From: Saitoella complicata NRRL Y-17804 | Lineage: Eukaryota; Ascomycota; Saitoellomycetes; Saitoellales; Saitoellaceae | DNA: 64,000 nt | Assembly: GCF_001661265.1 (NCBI RefSeq) | Contig: NW_017567006.1 | Span: forward strand, 186,001 to 250,000 | Direction of reading: 5' to 3' | Shown here: piece by piece, positions 42,639-53,079 of the stretch | How positions within the stretch are numbered: the stretch's first letter is position 1 | How the letters are laid out: each line of letters starts with the position of its first letter | Made by a program: the position numbers and the translations under genes | The notes under the pieces: model-generated | Told to the model about the DNA's origin: nothing | Seen by the model: only the letters and a program-made list of their open reading frames with translations | The model's database searches: none

Positions 42639-43518
42639 CTAAGGATGCTGTTGAGAAGTATCTTTTGCTGAATTTGCGAGTGGATGTGACGGACATCCCC
42701 CAGGACCAGGAGACCAATTGGAATGCCAGCGGATCGAATCAGTTCAAACGCCAGTGAGCTGGAAATTCTCTATCGTTATGCCGCACACGGGATGTCTACT
42801 CAGCTGGGAGATCGCTGTCTCCTGCTCATACACGCCGCAGCCCTCGATTTGGCTCGGTGTAATCCGGATGGACGACAAAGAATGTGCAGGTTCGTGCTAC
42901 TGCACTCCCGATGCACGGTGTATGTATCTAACCTTTTACCAGACTTGGGTACACAACAATTTGTACCGATTGAGTATTATGGGAACTCTCAAGTTCCTTG
43001 ATTACGCCATGGTCCAAGACGCCTTCGAGGAAGTGTTCCAACCGCTGCACACAACAACGTCTGTTACCGATCATAAGACCGACCACCGCAAGCGCGTATA
43101 TAAGAAGAATGGAGGCAAAAGGAAGCAAGAGGCCAAAGGCTCGCGCAAAGAACGTAAACTCAGGGAAGAAGCCGAGCAGCGTCGTTCCCAGGAGGCTCCT
43201 CTTGGTGACGTCCCGAATAACAATGGAGCTGTCGCCGTCGATCCTCAGGACCTTACCGTATCTGGACAAAGCTCTGTACAACCCCCCTCATCCTCAGAGG
43301 AGTCCCGTCCCTCCAGTGACCGACCGATTCATGATGAGGCGGAGGACGCTTCTGACAAGACTTCCCCAGACAGTTTCGAAAGTTCAGATGAGGAGGACAG
43401 GGAGCCGATTCAGCGCGAGAACGGCCTGTGCTGGGAGATGCTTAATAGGGCTGCCACCGAAGAGGGTCTTACGCACTGTGCCGAGATTGCCGGATTGGGC
43501 AGATGTTCCACAAACTGA
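42639..43518 (+). CDS. unresolved multi-exon locus, possibly a decayed gene
   Basis: I do not recognise this locus. Coding-like exons were found by splice signals. The segment 42639..42753 reads VEKYLLLNLRVDVTDIPQDQ. Intron 42754..42803 (GTGAGC...TCAG) follows. The segment 42804..42889 reads HWEIAVSCSYTPQPSIWLGV then IRMDDKECA. Intron 42890..42942 (GTTCGT, CTAAC, ACCAG) follows, then DLGTQQFVPIEYYGNSQ. A possible acceptor CTAATAC...ATCTAG ends at 42638, so a 5' exon should exist, but only 112 bp separate it from the opposing DCD1 start codon. A different frame to 43518 has a charged coil (KRKQEAKGSRKERKLREEAE) and an acidic Ser-rich tail. I could not link the last part with confidence. Confidence 0.3.
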
Positions 43519-44234
43519 CCTGCAGCCTTTAATCGCTGGCTTCCCTGAGGATGGTCGCTGACGCCAAATGTCATTGAGTTGTAGAGATAGAAGTGATTGT
43601 TTGATTGCCTATGCGCGGCCTAGTGCCTAAATACTAGATATGTGGCGGTGAACTACCCTAATGTCATGAACCGAAGAACTACTTCGAGTTTCGCGACAAC
43701 CCGAGACTCGATTTGTCACGGGTCCTATTATGGCTCATCTTATCTTCACTCCTCACGTTTGAGATCTTGTTCTTGGCGCCACCGAGCTAACTAAATGTGG
43801 AACGCCCTCGAGCAAGGGTCTAGACCCTCGTCCGGAAAACTGTATTAAGGAAAGGCCCTATGCCTTCCTTTAGAGCTTCACTGGTTACCTCAATAAATTC
43901 GTCTCTCTATTCGAATAAGTAATTCGATCATCTCGTCACACCTCGTCTAACTCGTCAGATCTCGTCCCGAAGTACTTGCAGTATCCCTTCTCGTCTCAAC
44001 CGCATTATACTTTGAGTTGTTCATCCATGTACATTTTCCAAGCACAACACCGGTACCTAGTCCCTTGTCTGACGCCCAGTTTTTCATGACTCAACATCGC
44101 AATCGATCCGTCAAGCACACTGCTATGAATATGAACGATGCCAAGTCCAATAAGCCATCCATACAAGGCACGAGTCACCTTCACCTCTCCCGTGCGACCC
44201 CTGGACCTGGTCCACTACACGTCCAATAGTGGAT
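43519..44234. other. gene-poor accessory stretch
   Basis: No complete gene was seen. The region includes an LTR-like fossil, described separately. A short open frame at 44017-44229 lacks recognisable features and runs up to the SAM-domain fragment. Confidence 0.4.
43716..44010 (+). mobile_element. possible solo LTR fossil of a Ty1/copia-like element
   Basis: Several LTR-like traits lie in order. TGTCACGGGTCC starts the block and a perfect 14-bp palindrome AGGGTCTAGACCCT follows at 43815-43828. A TGTATTAAGG start-site-like signal leads into a hairpin (AAGGAAAGGC/GCCTTCCTT at 43847-43870), and then CTCAATAAATTCG resembles a polyadenylation signal. CTCGTC repeats follow. No internal coding region or flanking duplication was found, and the ends are approximate. 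It is broken and not recent. It could also be ordinary spacer DNA. Confidence 0.25.
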
Positions 44235-44517
44235 CCGGACAACTTTCCCTAACCTCGACCCCACATTCCTTCGCGCACTCTCCGAGAACGACATGGACGG
44301 ACTCGCCCTTCTGAGGCTGGATGATGGGACGTTGAAGGATCATCTCGAGTTGTGGAGTTTTGGCAGGCGGCAGAGGCTGTTAAATGCGATTGAGGTGTTG
44401 TGTGCGGGGAGTATTGGATGGAGGGAATGGGAAGTTAGGAGGGTGTCAAGAATTCTTGCTCTTGAGATTGAAGCCCGTAACAAGGCACTTCGGTTTGTTC
44501 GTATTGATCTCAATTGA
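44235..44517 (+). CDS. SAM-domain (sterile alpha motif) fragment
   Basis: An open frame reads TTFPNLDPTFLRALSEND, then MDGLALLRLDDGTLKDHLEL, then WSFGRRQRLLNAIEVLCAG and a helical tail to the stop at 44517. This is the C-terminal half of a SAM domain: the D-DG-LL-L pattern, TLKDHLEL and the GRRQRLLNAI helix. An in-frame stop lies just before 44235. The preceding CCAATAG could be a splice acceptor, so this may be the last exon of a gene whose upstream exons were not found, or a gene relic. It ends 22 bp before a MITE. SAM domains mediate protein-protein or RNA binding, and the role here is unknown. Confidence 0.4.
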
Positions 44518-44538
44518 TTTATTTTGATATGTTTCAAT

Positions 44539-44922
44539 GGGGGTAGTCAATCCTCTACAAAATTTACAGCGAATTAGATTATAATCCAGGGGATAATACG
44601 CTAAGGTCTGACCAACCCTTACAAAAACATAGGCGGATTATTTTTTCAGTAGGAGGTTAGCTCCCGCTCACGTGAATATCCATGGTGGTGAGTTTGCCTG
44701 GAGACAGGTTCAGCAACGTAGCTACGCAGACCCTGAGTGATATCTGCAGAAATTTCCTAATTGGGCGCATCCGCCCGCCCTAGGCGATTATTTTTTAAGC
44801 GATTATTTTTACGACCCTGCTCGACCTTCTCATAAAAATAATCGATGTTTATGCATAGTTGCCATGACAGCCATGCGATTAAAAATTAAGCGATTATTTT
44901 TTGCAGAGGATTGACTACCCCC
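44539..44922. mobile_element. AT-rich MITE with GCGATTATTTTT repeats (384 bp)
   Basis: The left end GGGGGTAGTCAATCCTCTAC and the right end are inverse repeats (24 bp, one mismatch). A 3-bp duplication AAT flanks it at 44536-44538 and 44923-44925. Inside, the motif GCGATTATTTTT or close variants recurs at 44635, 44784, 44799 and 44890, and inverted at 44834. Three-base duplications suit PIF/Harbinger-like elements, but AAT is not the usual TWA and the family is uncertain. There is no transposase. It differs in ends and sequence from the hAT-like MITE. Confidence 0.7.
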
Positions 44923-44925
44923 AAT

Positions 44926-45352
44926 ATCTGTCGATGTATATCAATTTTGGCAAGCTCGAGCTAGCTGCTGGGGTCGCGCGCGATCAACACATCTTCAGAT
45001 CTCCCTCGATCTTGCCGTAGCCCAGCTGCAGATAACTCGATAACTCTCACATTCATGTTTATCATATTGTTCTCCTTCATTAATTTGGATCACGACGATG
45101 GGTAAATTACTGATACGTATATTGCTCGACCTTACACAAGCACCATCGTGTTGCTCCATGGCCAGCTGCGCTTAAACTTTGACGTATAAGCGTACGTGGC
45201 GTTCCCAATCACCCTTCCCCAGTAACCTTGAAATGATCGAGGGAGCGCAATAGGATCCCCTTACACTTGGGGGCATTAGACCTCCTGAAGTTTCCAGTCG
45301 TTGAGTTTAAAGGTTGATGGCTCTCTCGATAATTCCCACGCTTGTCGACGTC
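44926..45352. other. accessory spacer between two MITEs
   Basis: Nothing complete is recognised. From about 45285 an open frame leads into the target site of the next MITE. Confidence 0.4.
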
Positions 45353-45360
45353 CGAGGAAA

Positions 45361-45820
45361 GCGTCCTGATCATTCCACACCCTTAAATCTTCATTTCACA
45401 CCCCGGCGCACTCACAATTTCAAAGATATCTCAACAGCCATTGAACTTGGGAATACGGTAAGAGCGTAGAGAGATAGAGAGTACCTTTGTGAATATCCTG
45501 ATACCTTTAACTCGCAGATTTCACTCCACCAGCTGCTGTACTCTGCCAAATACTGCTGAGATGTGATGTGCAGATTTATGCATATATGCGCTGTGCCACA
45601 CCAGCCGCAGCGCCGGGCTGAGAGGTGAGAAACAGTTGGTATCTTCTCCCAGGAACCTTCAAATCCGAATATGAAGGTGGGAACGGATTCAGGGGACTTT
45701 TATCAGTCTATATACTCTCTACCCTCCGAGATCCGATTTGCGGTTGGCGAGATATCCTGAGTTTTTTGTTGGCGCTGGGGTGTGAAATGAAGAAAATGGG
45801 GTGTGGAATGATCAAGACCC
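45361..45820. mobile_element. hAT-like MITE, copy 2 (460 bp, fuller copy)
   Basis: Flanked by an exact 8-bp duplication CGAGGAAA at 45353-45360 and 45821-45828. Terminal inverted repeats run for about 46 bp: the left end GCGTCCTGATCATTCC through CTTCATTTCACACCCC matches the inverse of the right end. It is nearly identical to copy 1 apart from 21 extra bases in the left repeat, so it is the better guide to the family. It has no coding capacity, and an open frame starting at 45625 runs out of it by chance. Confidence 0.9.
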
Positions 45821-45828
45821 CGAGGAAA

Positions 45829-46221
45829 AGGGCATACAAAACGTCGCAAGAACGCTTGGAGGACAGGGTGCGCCTCGAAAAATTGAACAAGGTCATGCCC
45901 GTTGTCGCTGGAGAGGGCTTGCGTTGTTCGGGGCGACGAACCCCGTCCACATTCACATGTCGCATGATCTCGTCGGTCATTCACCTTCCAGAACTTCATG
46001 CCACATTGTTGGGGTGCGTGGCTCATTTAAAGTTTCGCCGAGGTTGCCGGCCATGCGCTGCACCCCACCCACATTTCAGAGCTCAACGTCAATCGGCCCC
46101 GGAGGATGACACCGGACCAGAGTCCTATGAAGCTATATCGGACAAAACTGGATTGAAGATTGACGAAAGGCATCGTCGACCATCGTAGCAGAGTGTGCTG
46201 TCATTGCTGCCCGGGGGAAAG
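45829..46221. other. accessory spacer with a disrupted open frame
   Basis: On the plus strand a frame reads RKRAYKTSQERLEDRVRLEK and then LNKVMPVVAGEG. It continues the frame upstream of the MITE (LKVDGSLDNSHACRR) if the insertion is ignored. The basic-to-helical composition is protein-like, but no family was recognised and the frame loses this character after about 45960. Confidence 0.3.
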
Positions 46222-47122
46222 ATGCAGAATAAAGGCAGCAGACAGCAAACGAGTTCGAGCACGAGTTCCATTACATCAGGTGAGGGTCTTTGCGTGGTCC
46301 TGCAATAATGCAAAACTAACTTCGTTGCCTCAGGACTCAGAACAGTCAACGCCAACATCCCAGATCGGCTCCTAAGCAAAGAGGGGGGTACGTCCTAGGC
46401 CTCTCCCCCATCCTCATACTAGCACACTAACCACCCCATAGTAACCGCCAGAAATAAAGCTGTCTACCAACGCTACATCGACTACTGGAACAACGGCGTC
46501 GACTCCGACGAAATCTACGGCCTAATTCACCCCGACCACCGACAAGTCCACCACACATTCACCGGAATCGGAGTGGAGCACAAGAGGAGCGGGATCACCT
46601 ACTTCTGGTCACGGTTTTCGAAGTTGAGGATCGAGGTGTTGAGTCAGGTTGCTGATGGGGATCAGATTATTAGCTTTCTGGTGTTGCACGGGATACAACA
46701 GGTGTGTATCTTCGGCTCCGTCCCAGATCATGTTGACGCTTAGACATACATAGGGCGAACATGTTGGCCACCCGGACATGGAACGCGTCGTGCACCTCCG
46801 CAGTGCCTTCCGGGATCGCTTTCTCGATGGCAAGATCAGGGAGACGGAGATCATCACGGACTTTGAGGCGTTCCGGAAGGTACCATGGGTGAAGAAGGAC
46901 ATGAATATCACGCCAAGTCCGAAACGCGAGTACGAACGCGTTGGGTTGAGTGTTGTCGCAGCTGAATGGGATTATGTCGCTCATGAGAACCCTCCGGGAC
47001 TCCGGGAAGGGGCGCAGCAGATGATGTATGCGAGTCCCATGGTGGATCGTACAGCATCATCAACACCCGCTTCTTCCAGGGGGCAGGGACCGGGCCAGGA
47101 GCCCAAACGTGGGTGTCCTTAA
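46222..47122 (+). CDS. SnoaL-like (NTF2-fold) domain protein
   Basis: Exons are 46222..46279, 46334..46387, 46442..46701 and 46754..47122, giving 246 residues. The central part reads VTARNKAVYQRYIDYWNNGV, IYGLIHPDHRQVHHTFTGIG, a FWSRFSKLRIEVLSQVADGD strand pair and IISFLVLHGIQQGEHVGHPD, the alpha+beta cone of SnoaL/NTF2-like proteins. A cluster of His and Asp residues lies where the pocket would be. Members include polyketide cyclases, dehydratases and many uncharacterised fungal proteins, so the reaction is not assigned. The N-terminal 35 residues are polar and the C-terminal 40 are Ser/Gly/Pro-rich. All three introns restore frame. It sits at the edge of the MITE-bearing island and is the only complete gene there. 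Confidence 0.75.
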
Positions 47123-47310
47123 TCACATTTCACACAACGGTGACGATGAGGGACGAAGGCAAGGTGATTGTGTTTAGCCGGTTCATGGTATTGTCTATCC
47201 AGAATATCACCCAAAACATAATTACTTTTCACCCAACACCATAGATATAGCTGCTGTCACATCCCCTCCCTCCATATGGTATGCGTATCTACACCTCCCT
47301 CTTGTCGCAT

Positions 47311-48967
47311 TTATCGCGACATAACCAAATCATCAATCTTCAAAATCATCTTCACCGTCTCAGCCGCCAACTGCAACGCCGATACAGAGACCAACAACGG
47401 CTGCACGACGTTCTCCTCCAAGATGTTCGAGATATTGCCCTTCCTGACGTTGATACCAGCCGTCTTCTCGCCCTTCTCGTGACGGTTACGGAGCTCGGTG
47501 ACGACGCGGATGGAGTTGAGACCAGCATTCTCGGCGAGAGTGGTAGGGATGACTTCAAGAGCCTCAGCAAATGCCTGGACACAGTATTGTTCGGTACCGG
47601 CGAGCTCACGAGCCCATCGCATAAGAGCCTGGGATGCCTCGATTTCGGGTGCACCACCACCGCAGATGAGAGCCTTCCGCTTGACGAGACAGCGAATGAC
47701 GCACAACGCATCGTGCAATGAACGCTCAGCCTCCTCGAGAACGAGGTTGTTGGCTCCACGGCAGAGGACAGAGACGGTCTTGCCGGAGTTCTTGACACCG
47801 GTGATCTTGACTACTCTGGTACCAGCGGTCTCGACCTCGTCGATCAACTCGGCCTGACCAAGCTTGTCCTCGGTGAAGGACTCAACGTCGGCGATAGGCT
47901 TGCAGCCGGTAGACTTGCAGATGAACTCGATCTCGTCGCGCTCGATGTCCTTGACGACCAAGATCTTGAGCTTGGCGAGGAAGTGAAGAGAAAGGTCATT
48001 GACAGCATCTCTGAGAATAGACTTCTGGACCAGGACGACGTTACATCCCGACTTCTTGATCTTCTTGCACATGTTAAGAAGGTACTGACGCTCCTCCTTC
48101 AAAATCTTGTCCATCTGACGGTAGTCATTCACCACAATCTGGTTCTCCATATCGGGCTTTGGTGGTGACAGCTGGAACTGAATTAATCCGATCTTCGCCT
48201 TCTCCATTCTTGATGGTCCGCCAGCGGACTTGACGACATTCTGGGTAAGCACGACACCATCCACCAACTCCGTATCATCAATCGTTCCTCCTACCTTTTG
48301 TACGGTTCTGATATCCCTCAAATCCACATTCTCCGCAGTGGTAGGGTCAATGACTTTGAGAACGGCGTCGACGGCCATGGGTCCCAACAAGGTAGAGTAC
48401 TGCGACACGATCTTCGAGTTCAAGGACGTCGAGGCTGCACGGAGTAGTGATTCGCGGTCGGTAAGAGTTATAGGAGTAGAAATGGATGTAATGTGCTCGA
48501 CGGCCTTGGCGGAAGCGCGCTGGAAGGACTCGGCGATGATTGTTGGGTGGATACCCTTGGCGAGGAGCTTCTCAGCCGCACCGAGAAGAGCTCCGCAGAT
48601 GACGACGACGGAAGTGGTACCGTCACCAGCCTCGACATCCTGTGCAGCGGAAAGGTCGACGAGCATTCTTGCGGCAGGGTGCATAACAGCCATGTGCTTC
48701 AAGATAGTTGCACCGTCGTTGGTGATAACAACCTCACCCTTTCCAGTCTGAATCATCTTGTCCATACCCTTGGGACCTAATGATGTTCTGATCGCATCGG
48801 CGACGGCTGTAGAGACGTTGTTAGTATGTAAATACGCGACTGTATATGGAGGTATACGCACCCTTTGCGGCGGTGATGTTAGAAAGGCGGACCTCCTGAG
48901 GCTTCTCCTTGTTCTGGAAGGCCGCATTGCCTCCAGTACGTGCTGCTGCCGTTGATGCTGCTGCCAT
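47311..48967 (-). CDS. CCT4: chaperonin TRiC/CCT subunit delta
   Basis: Minus-strand exons are 48862..48967 and 47311..48806, giving 533 residues. The start is [20 protein letters not shown]. The group II chaperonin motifs are clear: [49 protein letters not shown] (ATP binding) and, near the C-terminus, [13 protein letters not shown] and [30 protein letters not shown] in the apical domain is typical of the delta subunit. CCT folds actin, tubulin and WD-repeat proteins in the cytosol. The single intron falls after codon 35. It is divergent from RPT1. Confidence 0.97.
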
Positions 48968-49360
48968 GATTGATCTGTCGAGGGTGTATGCTTCGACGCT
49001 CCTGCTGCTCTTTCGGCAACTTCGAGACGACGCTCAGCGATGCACACTTGAGCACGGGCAGGAACGCCTATGGCAGAGGTTTGACGGTGGGCAGGGAAGG
49101 AGGTAGAATTTTGTGTTTTGTAATGCTATTGAAAGAGTTCTGTGTATCCTATCCTATCCAATCCTCACCTCGAGGTTTGGCATCATCGCGTCGTACGTCA
49201 GCGCAGGTTCAACTCACACAAGCAACGAACACTTCAAGGAAGGCTCGAAGCAGCATTCAACACCAAGAGCTCAACAAACAGTTAAAAGAGAGTATCTGAA
49301 GAGCATCAAGAAGCTTTAACTACTGTCGCCACCGAGTTTTAATCCGCATACAGTCACACA
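48968..49360. promoter_or_regulatory. divergent promoter, CCT4 and RPT1
   Basis: 393 bp between the two start codons. On the minus strand at 49326-49333 is GGTGGCGA, close to the proteasome control element GGTGGCAAA bound by Rpn4 (7 of 9 when extended one base). It lies about 28 bp before the RPT1 ATG. The match is partial. Confidence 0.35.
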
Positions 49361-50740
49361 ATGCCCAAGGCTGCAGGAGAGAACTGGGAAAAGTGGGGCA
49401 AGGCCGACGCAGATGAGGACGAGGAAATCAAGGACATTGTCCCTCTCGACGAAGATGATATTGCCGTGTTGAAAACATATGGAGCTGCTCCCTACTCGTC
49501 AAGCTTGAAGAAGATCGAGGAGGAATTGAAGAACTTGCAGAAGAGGGTGAACGAGAAGACAGGTTCGTGTTTTTCTGGTGAACCCTTACATGGGCAATTG
49601 GCTGACAGATTACAAACAGGTGTAAAGGAGTCCGACACCGGTCTCGCGCCACCGCATCTCTGGGACGTTATGGCAGATAAGCAGCGTATGTCCGAAGAAC
49701 AGCCCCTGCAAGTTGCCCGCTGCACAAAGATTATCCAAGGTGCCGGCGAGGAAGACGAGAAGAGGAAGTACGTCATCAATGTCAAACAAATCGCTAAGTT
49801 CGTCGTCAACCTCGGCGAACGTGTCGCACCCACCGATATCGAGGAAGGCATGCGCGTCGGTGTCGACCGCACCAAATACCAAATCCAGCTTCCCCTACCA
49901 CCCAAGATCGACCCCTCGGTAACGATGATGCAGGTTGAGGAGAAGCCGGATGTTACGTACTCTGATGTTGGAGGTTGTAAGCAGCAGATTGAGAAGTTGC
50001 GTGAGGTTGTTGAGCTGCCGCTTTTGTCGCCTGAGAGGTTTGCCAATTTGGGTATTGATCCCCCTAAGGGAATTATGCTTTACGGGCCTCCCGGAACGGG
50101 AAAGACGCTTTGTGCTAGGGCTGTGGCGAATAGGACGGATGCTACGTTCATTCGTGTTATTGGGTCTGAGTTAGTGCAGAAGTATGTGGGTGAGGGTGCT
50201 AGGATGGTTCGTGAGTTGTTCGAGATGGCACGTACTAAGAAAGCGTGTATCATTTTCTTTGACGAAATTGATGCTGTCGGTGGTGCTCGTTTCGATGATG
50301 GTGCAGGTGGCGACAACGAGGTTCAGCGTACCATGTTGGAGCTGATTACTCAACTGGACGGTTTCGACGCTCGTGGGAACATCAAGGTTATGTTCGCTAC
50401 CAACAGACCAAACACCCTCGACCCCGCTCTCTTGCGTCCTGGACGTATTGACCGCAAAGTCGAGTTCTCCCTCCCGGACAACGAAGGCCGTGCGAACATT
50501 CTCCGCATTCACGCCAAATCCATGGCCGTCGAGCGCGATATCCGTTGGGAATTGATCGCGCGTCTCTGTCCTAATACTACGGGTGCCGAGTTGCGAAGTG
50601 TGTGTACTGAGGCGGGTATGTTTGCGATTCGTGCGAGGAGAAAGTTGGCTACGGAGAAGGATTTCTTGGAGGCTGTGAACAAAGTTGTGAAGGGTAACCA
50701 GAAGTTCAGCGCCACTGGACAGTACTTGCAGTACAACTAG
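49361..50740 (+). CDS. RPT1: 26S proteasome regulatory ATPase Rpt1
   Basis: Exons 49361..49562 and 49620..50740 give 440 residues. The N-terminal coiled coil is [20 protein letters not shown]. The OB region is [20 protein letters not shown]. The AAA+ domain has Walker [18 protein letters not shown], the pore loop region [14 protein letters not shown], Walker [17 protein letters not shown], the second region of homology [19 protein letters not shown] and the C-terminal tail [10 protein letters not shown] typical of Rpt1. It is a subunit of the hexameric ring that unfolds substrates and opens the 20S gate. The intron is 57 nt and stop-free, so retention would add 19 residues in frame. Its donor is GTTCGT. 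Confidence 0.98.
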   Translation: MPKAAGENWEKWGKADADEDEEIKDIVPLDEDDIAVLKTYGAAPYSSSLKKIEEELKNLQKRVNEKTGSCFSGEPLHGQLADRLQTGVKESDTGLAPPHLWDVMADKQRMSEEQPLQVARCTKIIQGAGEEDEKRKYVINVKQIAKFVVNLGERVAPTDIEEGMRVGVDRTKYQIQLPLPPKIDPSVTMMQVEEKPDVTYSDVGGCKQQIEKLREVVELPLLSPERFANLGIDPPKGIMLYGPPGTGKTLCARAVANRTDATFIRVIGSELVQKYVGEGARMVRELFEMARTKKACIIFFDEIDAVGGARFDDGAGGDNEVQRTMLELITQLDGFDARGNIKVMFATNRPNTLDPALLRPGRIDRKVEFSLPDNEGRANILRIHAKSMAVERDIRWELIARLCPNTTGAELRSVCTEAGMFAIRARRKLATEKDFLEAVNKVVKGNQKFSATGQYLQYN

Positions 50741-51090
50741 TCGTGGAGATCGAGAAGTGGACAGAGGAGCAGGGAACGCGGAAGACGAGCGGAGAAGCCA
50801 GGAAAGAGGAGGGAGATGGCACGAAGGATAGGAATAGGTTGCTACTGGCTTTCTACCAATGCTACATCTTCTGCTATTTCTTGTCAGGATTGGCCAATGA
50901 GATGTCCCGGAATGAGCCGGCGGTGTGTACCTGCCGATATATTCCTAGCCTAACCTCCGCACAGCCGGAAAGCCACTACGAGGAGAAGTCGACGGCAACC
51001 CATCGCCTCAGCATACACTCCCCATAAAGACCAAGGAGCGGTTGGGTCCACAAGAGCATACATTCAATCGCCATATACCAAGGATTACCC
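50741..51090. other. intergenic, nothing recognised
   Basis: 350 bp holding the RPT1 3' UTR and the SDH1 promoter. No motif was recognised. Confidence 0.4.
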
Positions 51091-53079
51091 ATGTTGTCCG
51101 CCGTGAGGAACTCTGTCGGCGCCGCCCGCTCGGTATGTGTTTTCCCCCGATCCAGACGTAAAGTGCTCCTCGGCTAACGAAGGCGACGTGAACAGGCAAA
51201 TGTCCGTGCTTTCCATGCTACTCGTCCTGGTGCCCGTATCATCGGATCCCAGCCTCTGCGCGCTCAGGAGGCCTCTGGTGCCATCTCTTCCAAGTACCCT
51301 GTCATCGACCACGAGTACGACGCGATCGTTGTTGGTGCCGGTGGTGCTGGTCTTCGTGCCGCCTTCGGTCTCGCTGAGGCCGGTCTCAACACTGCTTGTA
51401 TCACCAAGCTCTTCCCTACCAGATCACACACTGTCGCCGCGCAGGGTGGTATCAACGCCGCTTTGGGTAACATGACTGAGGATGACTGGAGATGGCACAT
51501 GTACGACACAGTCAAGGGATCCGACTGGCTCGGTGACCAGGATGCTATTCACTACATGACTCGTGAGGCTCCCGCCACCGTTATCGAGTTGGAGCACTAC
51601 GGTGTCCCCTTCTCCCGTACCGACGAGGGAAAGATCTACCAGCGTGCTTTCGGAGGACAGAGCTTGAAGTTCGGAAAGGGTGGACAGGCGTACCGTTGTG
51701 CTGCCGTCGCTGACCGTACCGGTCACTCCCTTCTCCACACCCTTTACGGTCAGTCTTTGCGCCACAACACGAACTTCTTCATCGAGTACTTTGCTCTTGA
51801 CTTGTTGATGGAGGATGGCAAGTGTGTTGGTGTTATCGCTCTTAACCAGGAGGACGGTACCCTCCACCGCTTCCGCGCCCACCAGACCGTTCTCGCCACC
51901 GGTGGTTACGGACGTGCCTACTTCTCTTGTACCTCCGCCCACACCTGTACCGGAGACGGTAACGCCATGGTCGCCCGTGCTGGTCTTCCCCTTCAGGACT
52001 TGGAGTTCGTCCAGTTCCACCCCACTGGTATCTACGGTGCCGGTTGTTTGATTACTGAGGGTTCCCGTGGTGAGGGAGGTTACTTGTTGAACGCTAACGG
52101 TGAGCGTTTCATGGAGCGCTACGCGCCTACTGCTAAGGATTTGGCTTCCCGTGACGTCGTTTCCCGTTCCATGACCATGGAGATCCGTGAGGGCCGTGGT
52201 GTCGGACCCGAGAAGGACCATATCTACCTCCAGCTTTCTCATTTGCCCGCTGAGGTCCTCCACGAGCGTCTCCCCGGTATCTCCGAGACCGCTGCCATTT
52301 TCGCTGGTGTTGACGTTACCAAGGAGCCCATCCCCGTCTTGCCCACCGTCCACTACAACATGGGTGGTATCCCCACCAACTACCACGGTCAGGTTATCAC
52401 TGTCGACAAGGAGGGTAAGGACCAGATTGTTGATGGTCTTTACGCTGCTGGTGAGGCTGCTTGTGTCTCCGTCCACGGTGCTAACCGTCTTGGTGCCAAC
52501 TCCCTTCTCGACATCGTCGTCTTCGGTCGTGCTTGCGCCAACCACATCAAGGAGAACTTGACCCCTGGCAAGCCCCACAAGCCTATCTCTGCCGACTCTG
52601 GTGCCCAGACCATCGCCACCCTCGACAAGCTCCGCACCGCCGAGGGTACCCGCTCCACTGCCCAGATCCGTCTTGACATGCAGAAGGTCATGCAGACCGA
52701 CGTCTCTGTCTTCCGTACCGAGCAGTCCTTGAAGGAGGGTGTCGAGAAGATCCTCAAGGTCGACCGTTCTTTCGAGAACGTCGCCACTACCGACCGTTCC
52801 ATGATCTGGAACACCGACTTGATCGAGACCTGGGAGTTGATGAACTTGTTGACCTGTGCGTCCCAGACTGCTGTGTCTGCCGAGGCAAGAAAGGAGTCTC
52901 GTGGTGCGCATGCTCACGAGGACTTCCCTGAGCGTGATGATGTGAAGTGGATGAAGCACACCCTCTCTTGGCAGGATCCTGAGACCAAGGAGGTTAAGTT
53001 GTCGTACCGTGCTGTTCAGGACAAGACTTTGGATGAGGCCGAGTGTAAGCCTGTTCCTCCATTCAAGAGAACTTACTAA
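51091..53079 (+). CDS. SDH1: succinate dehydrogenase flavoprotein subunit
   Basis: Exons 51091..51132 and 51196..53079 give 641 residues. The mitochondrial presequence is [14 protein letters not shown] joined to [20 protein letters not shown]. The FAD fold begins [20 protein letters not shown], followed by the covalent-flavin His in [17 protein letters not shown]. The substrate site includes [20 protein letters not shown], with catalytic Arg in the [20 protein letters not shown] region and [17 protein letters not shown]. The C-terminal end is [20 protein letters not shown] and FKRTY. It oxidises succinate in complex II of the inner membrane. Codon usage is strongly biased, which creates a 560-codon antisense open frame that is not a gene. 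Confidence 0.98.

Noticed and set aside
42928-43281. 117-codon minus-strand frame with a hydrophobic segment
   Set aside because: It overlaps better-supported plus-strand exons and has no family resemblance.
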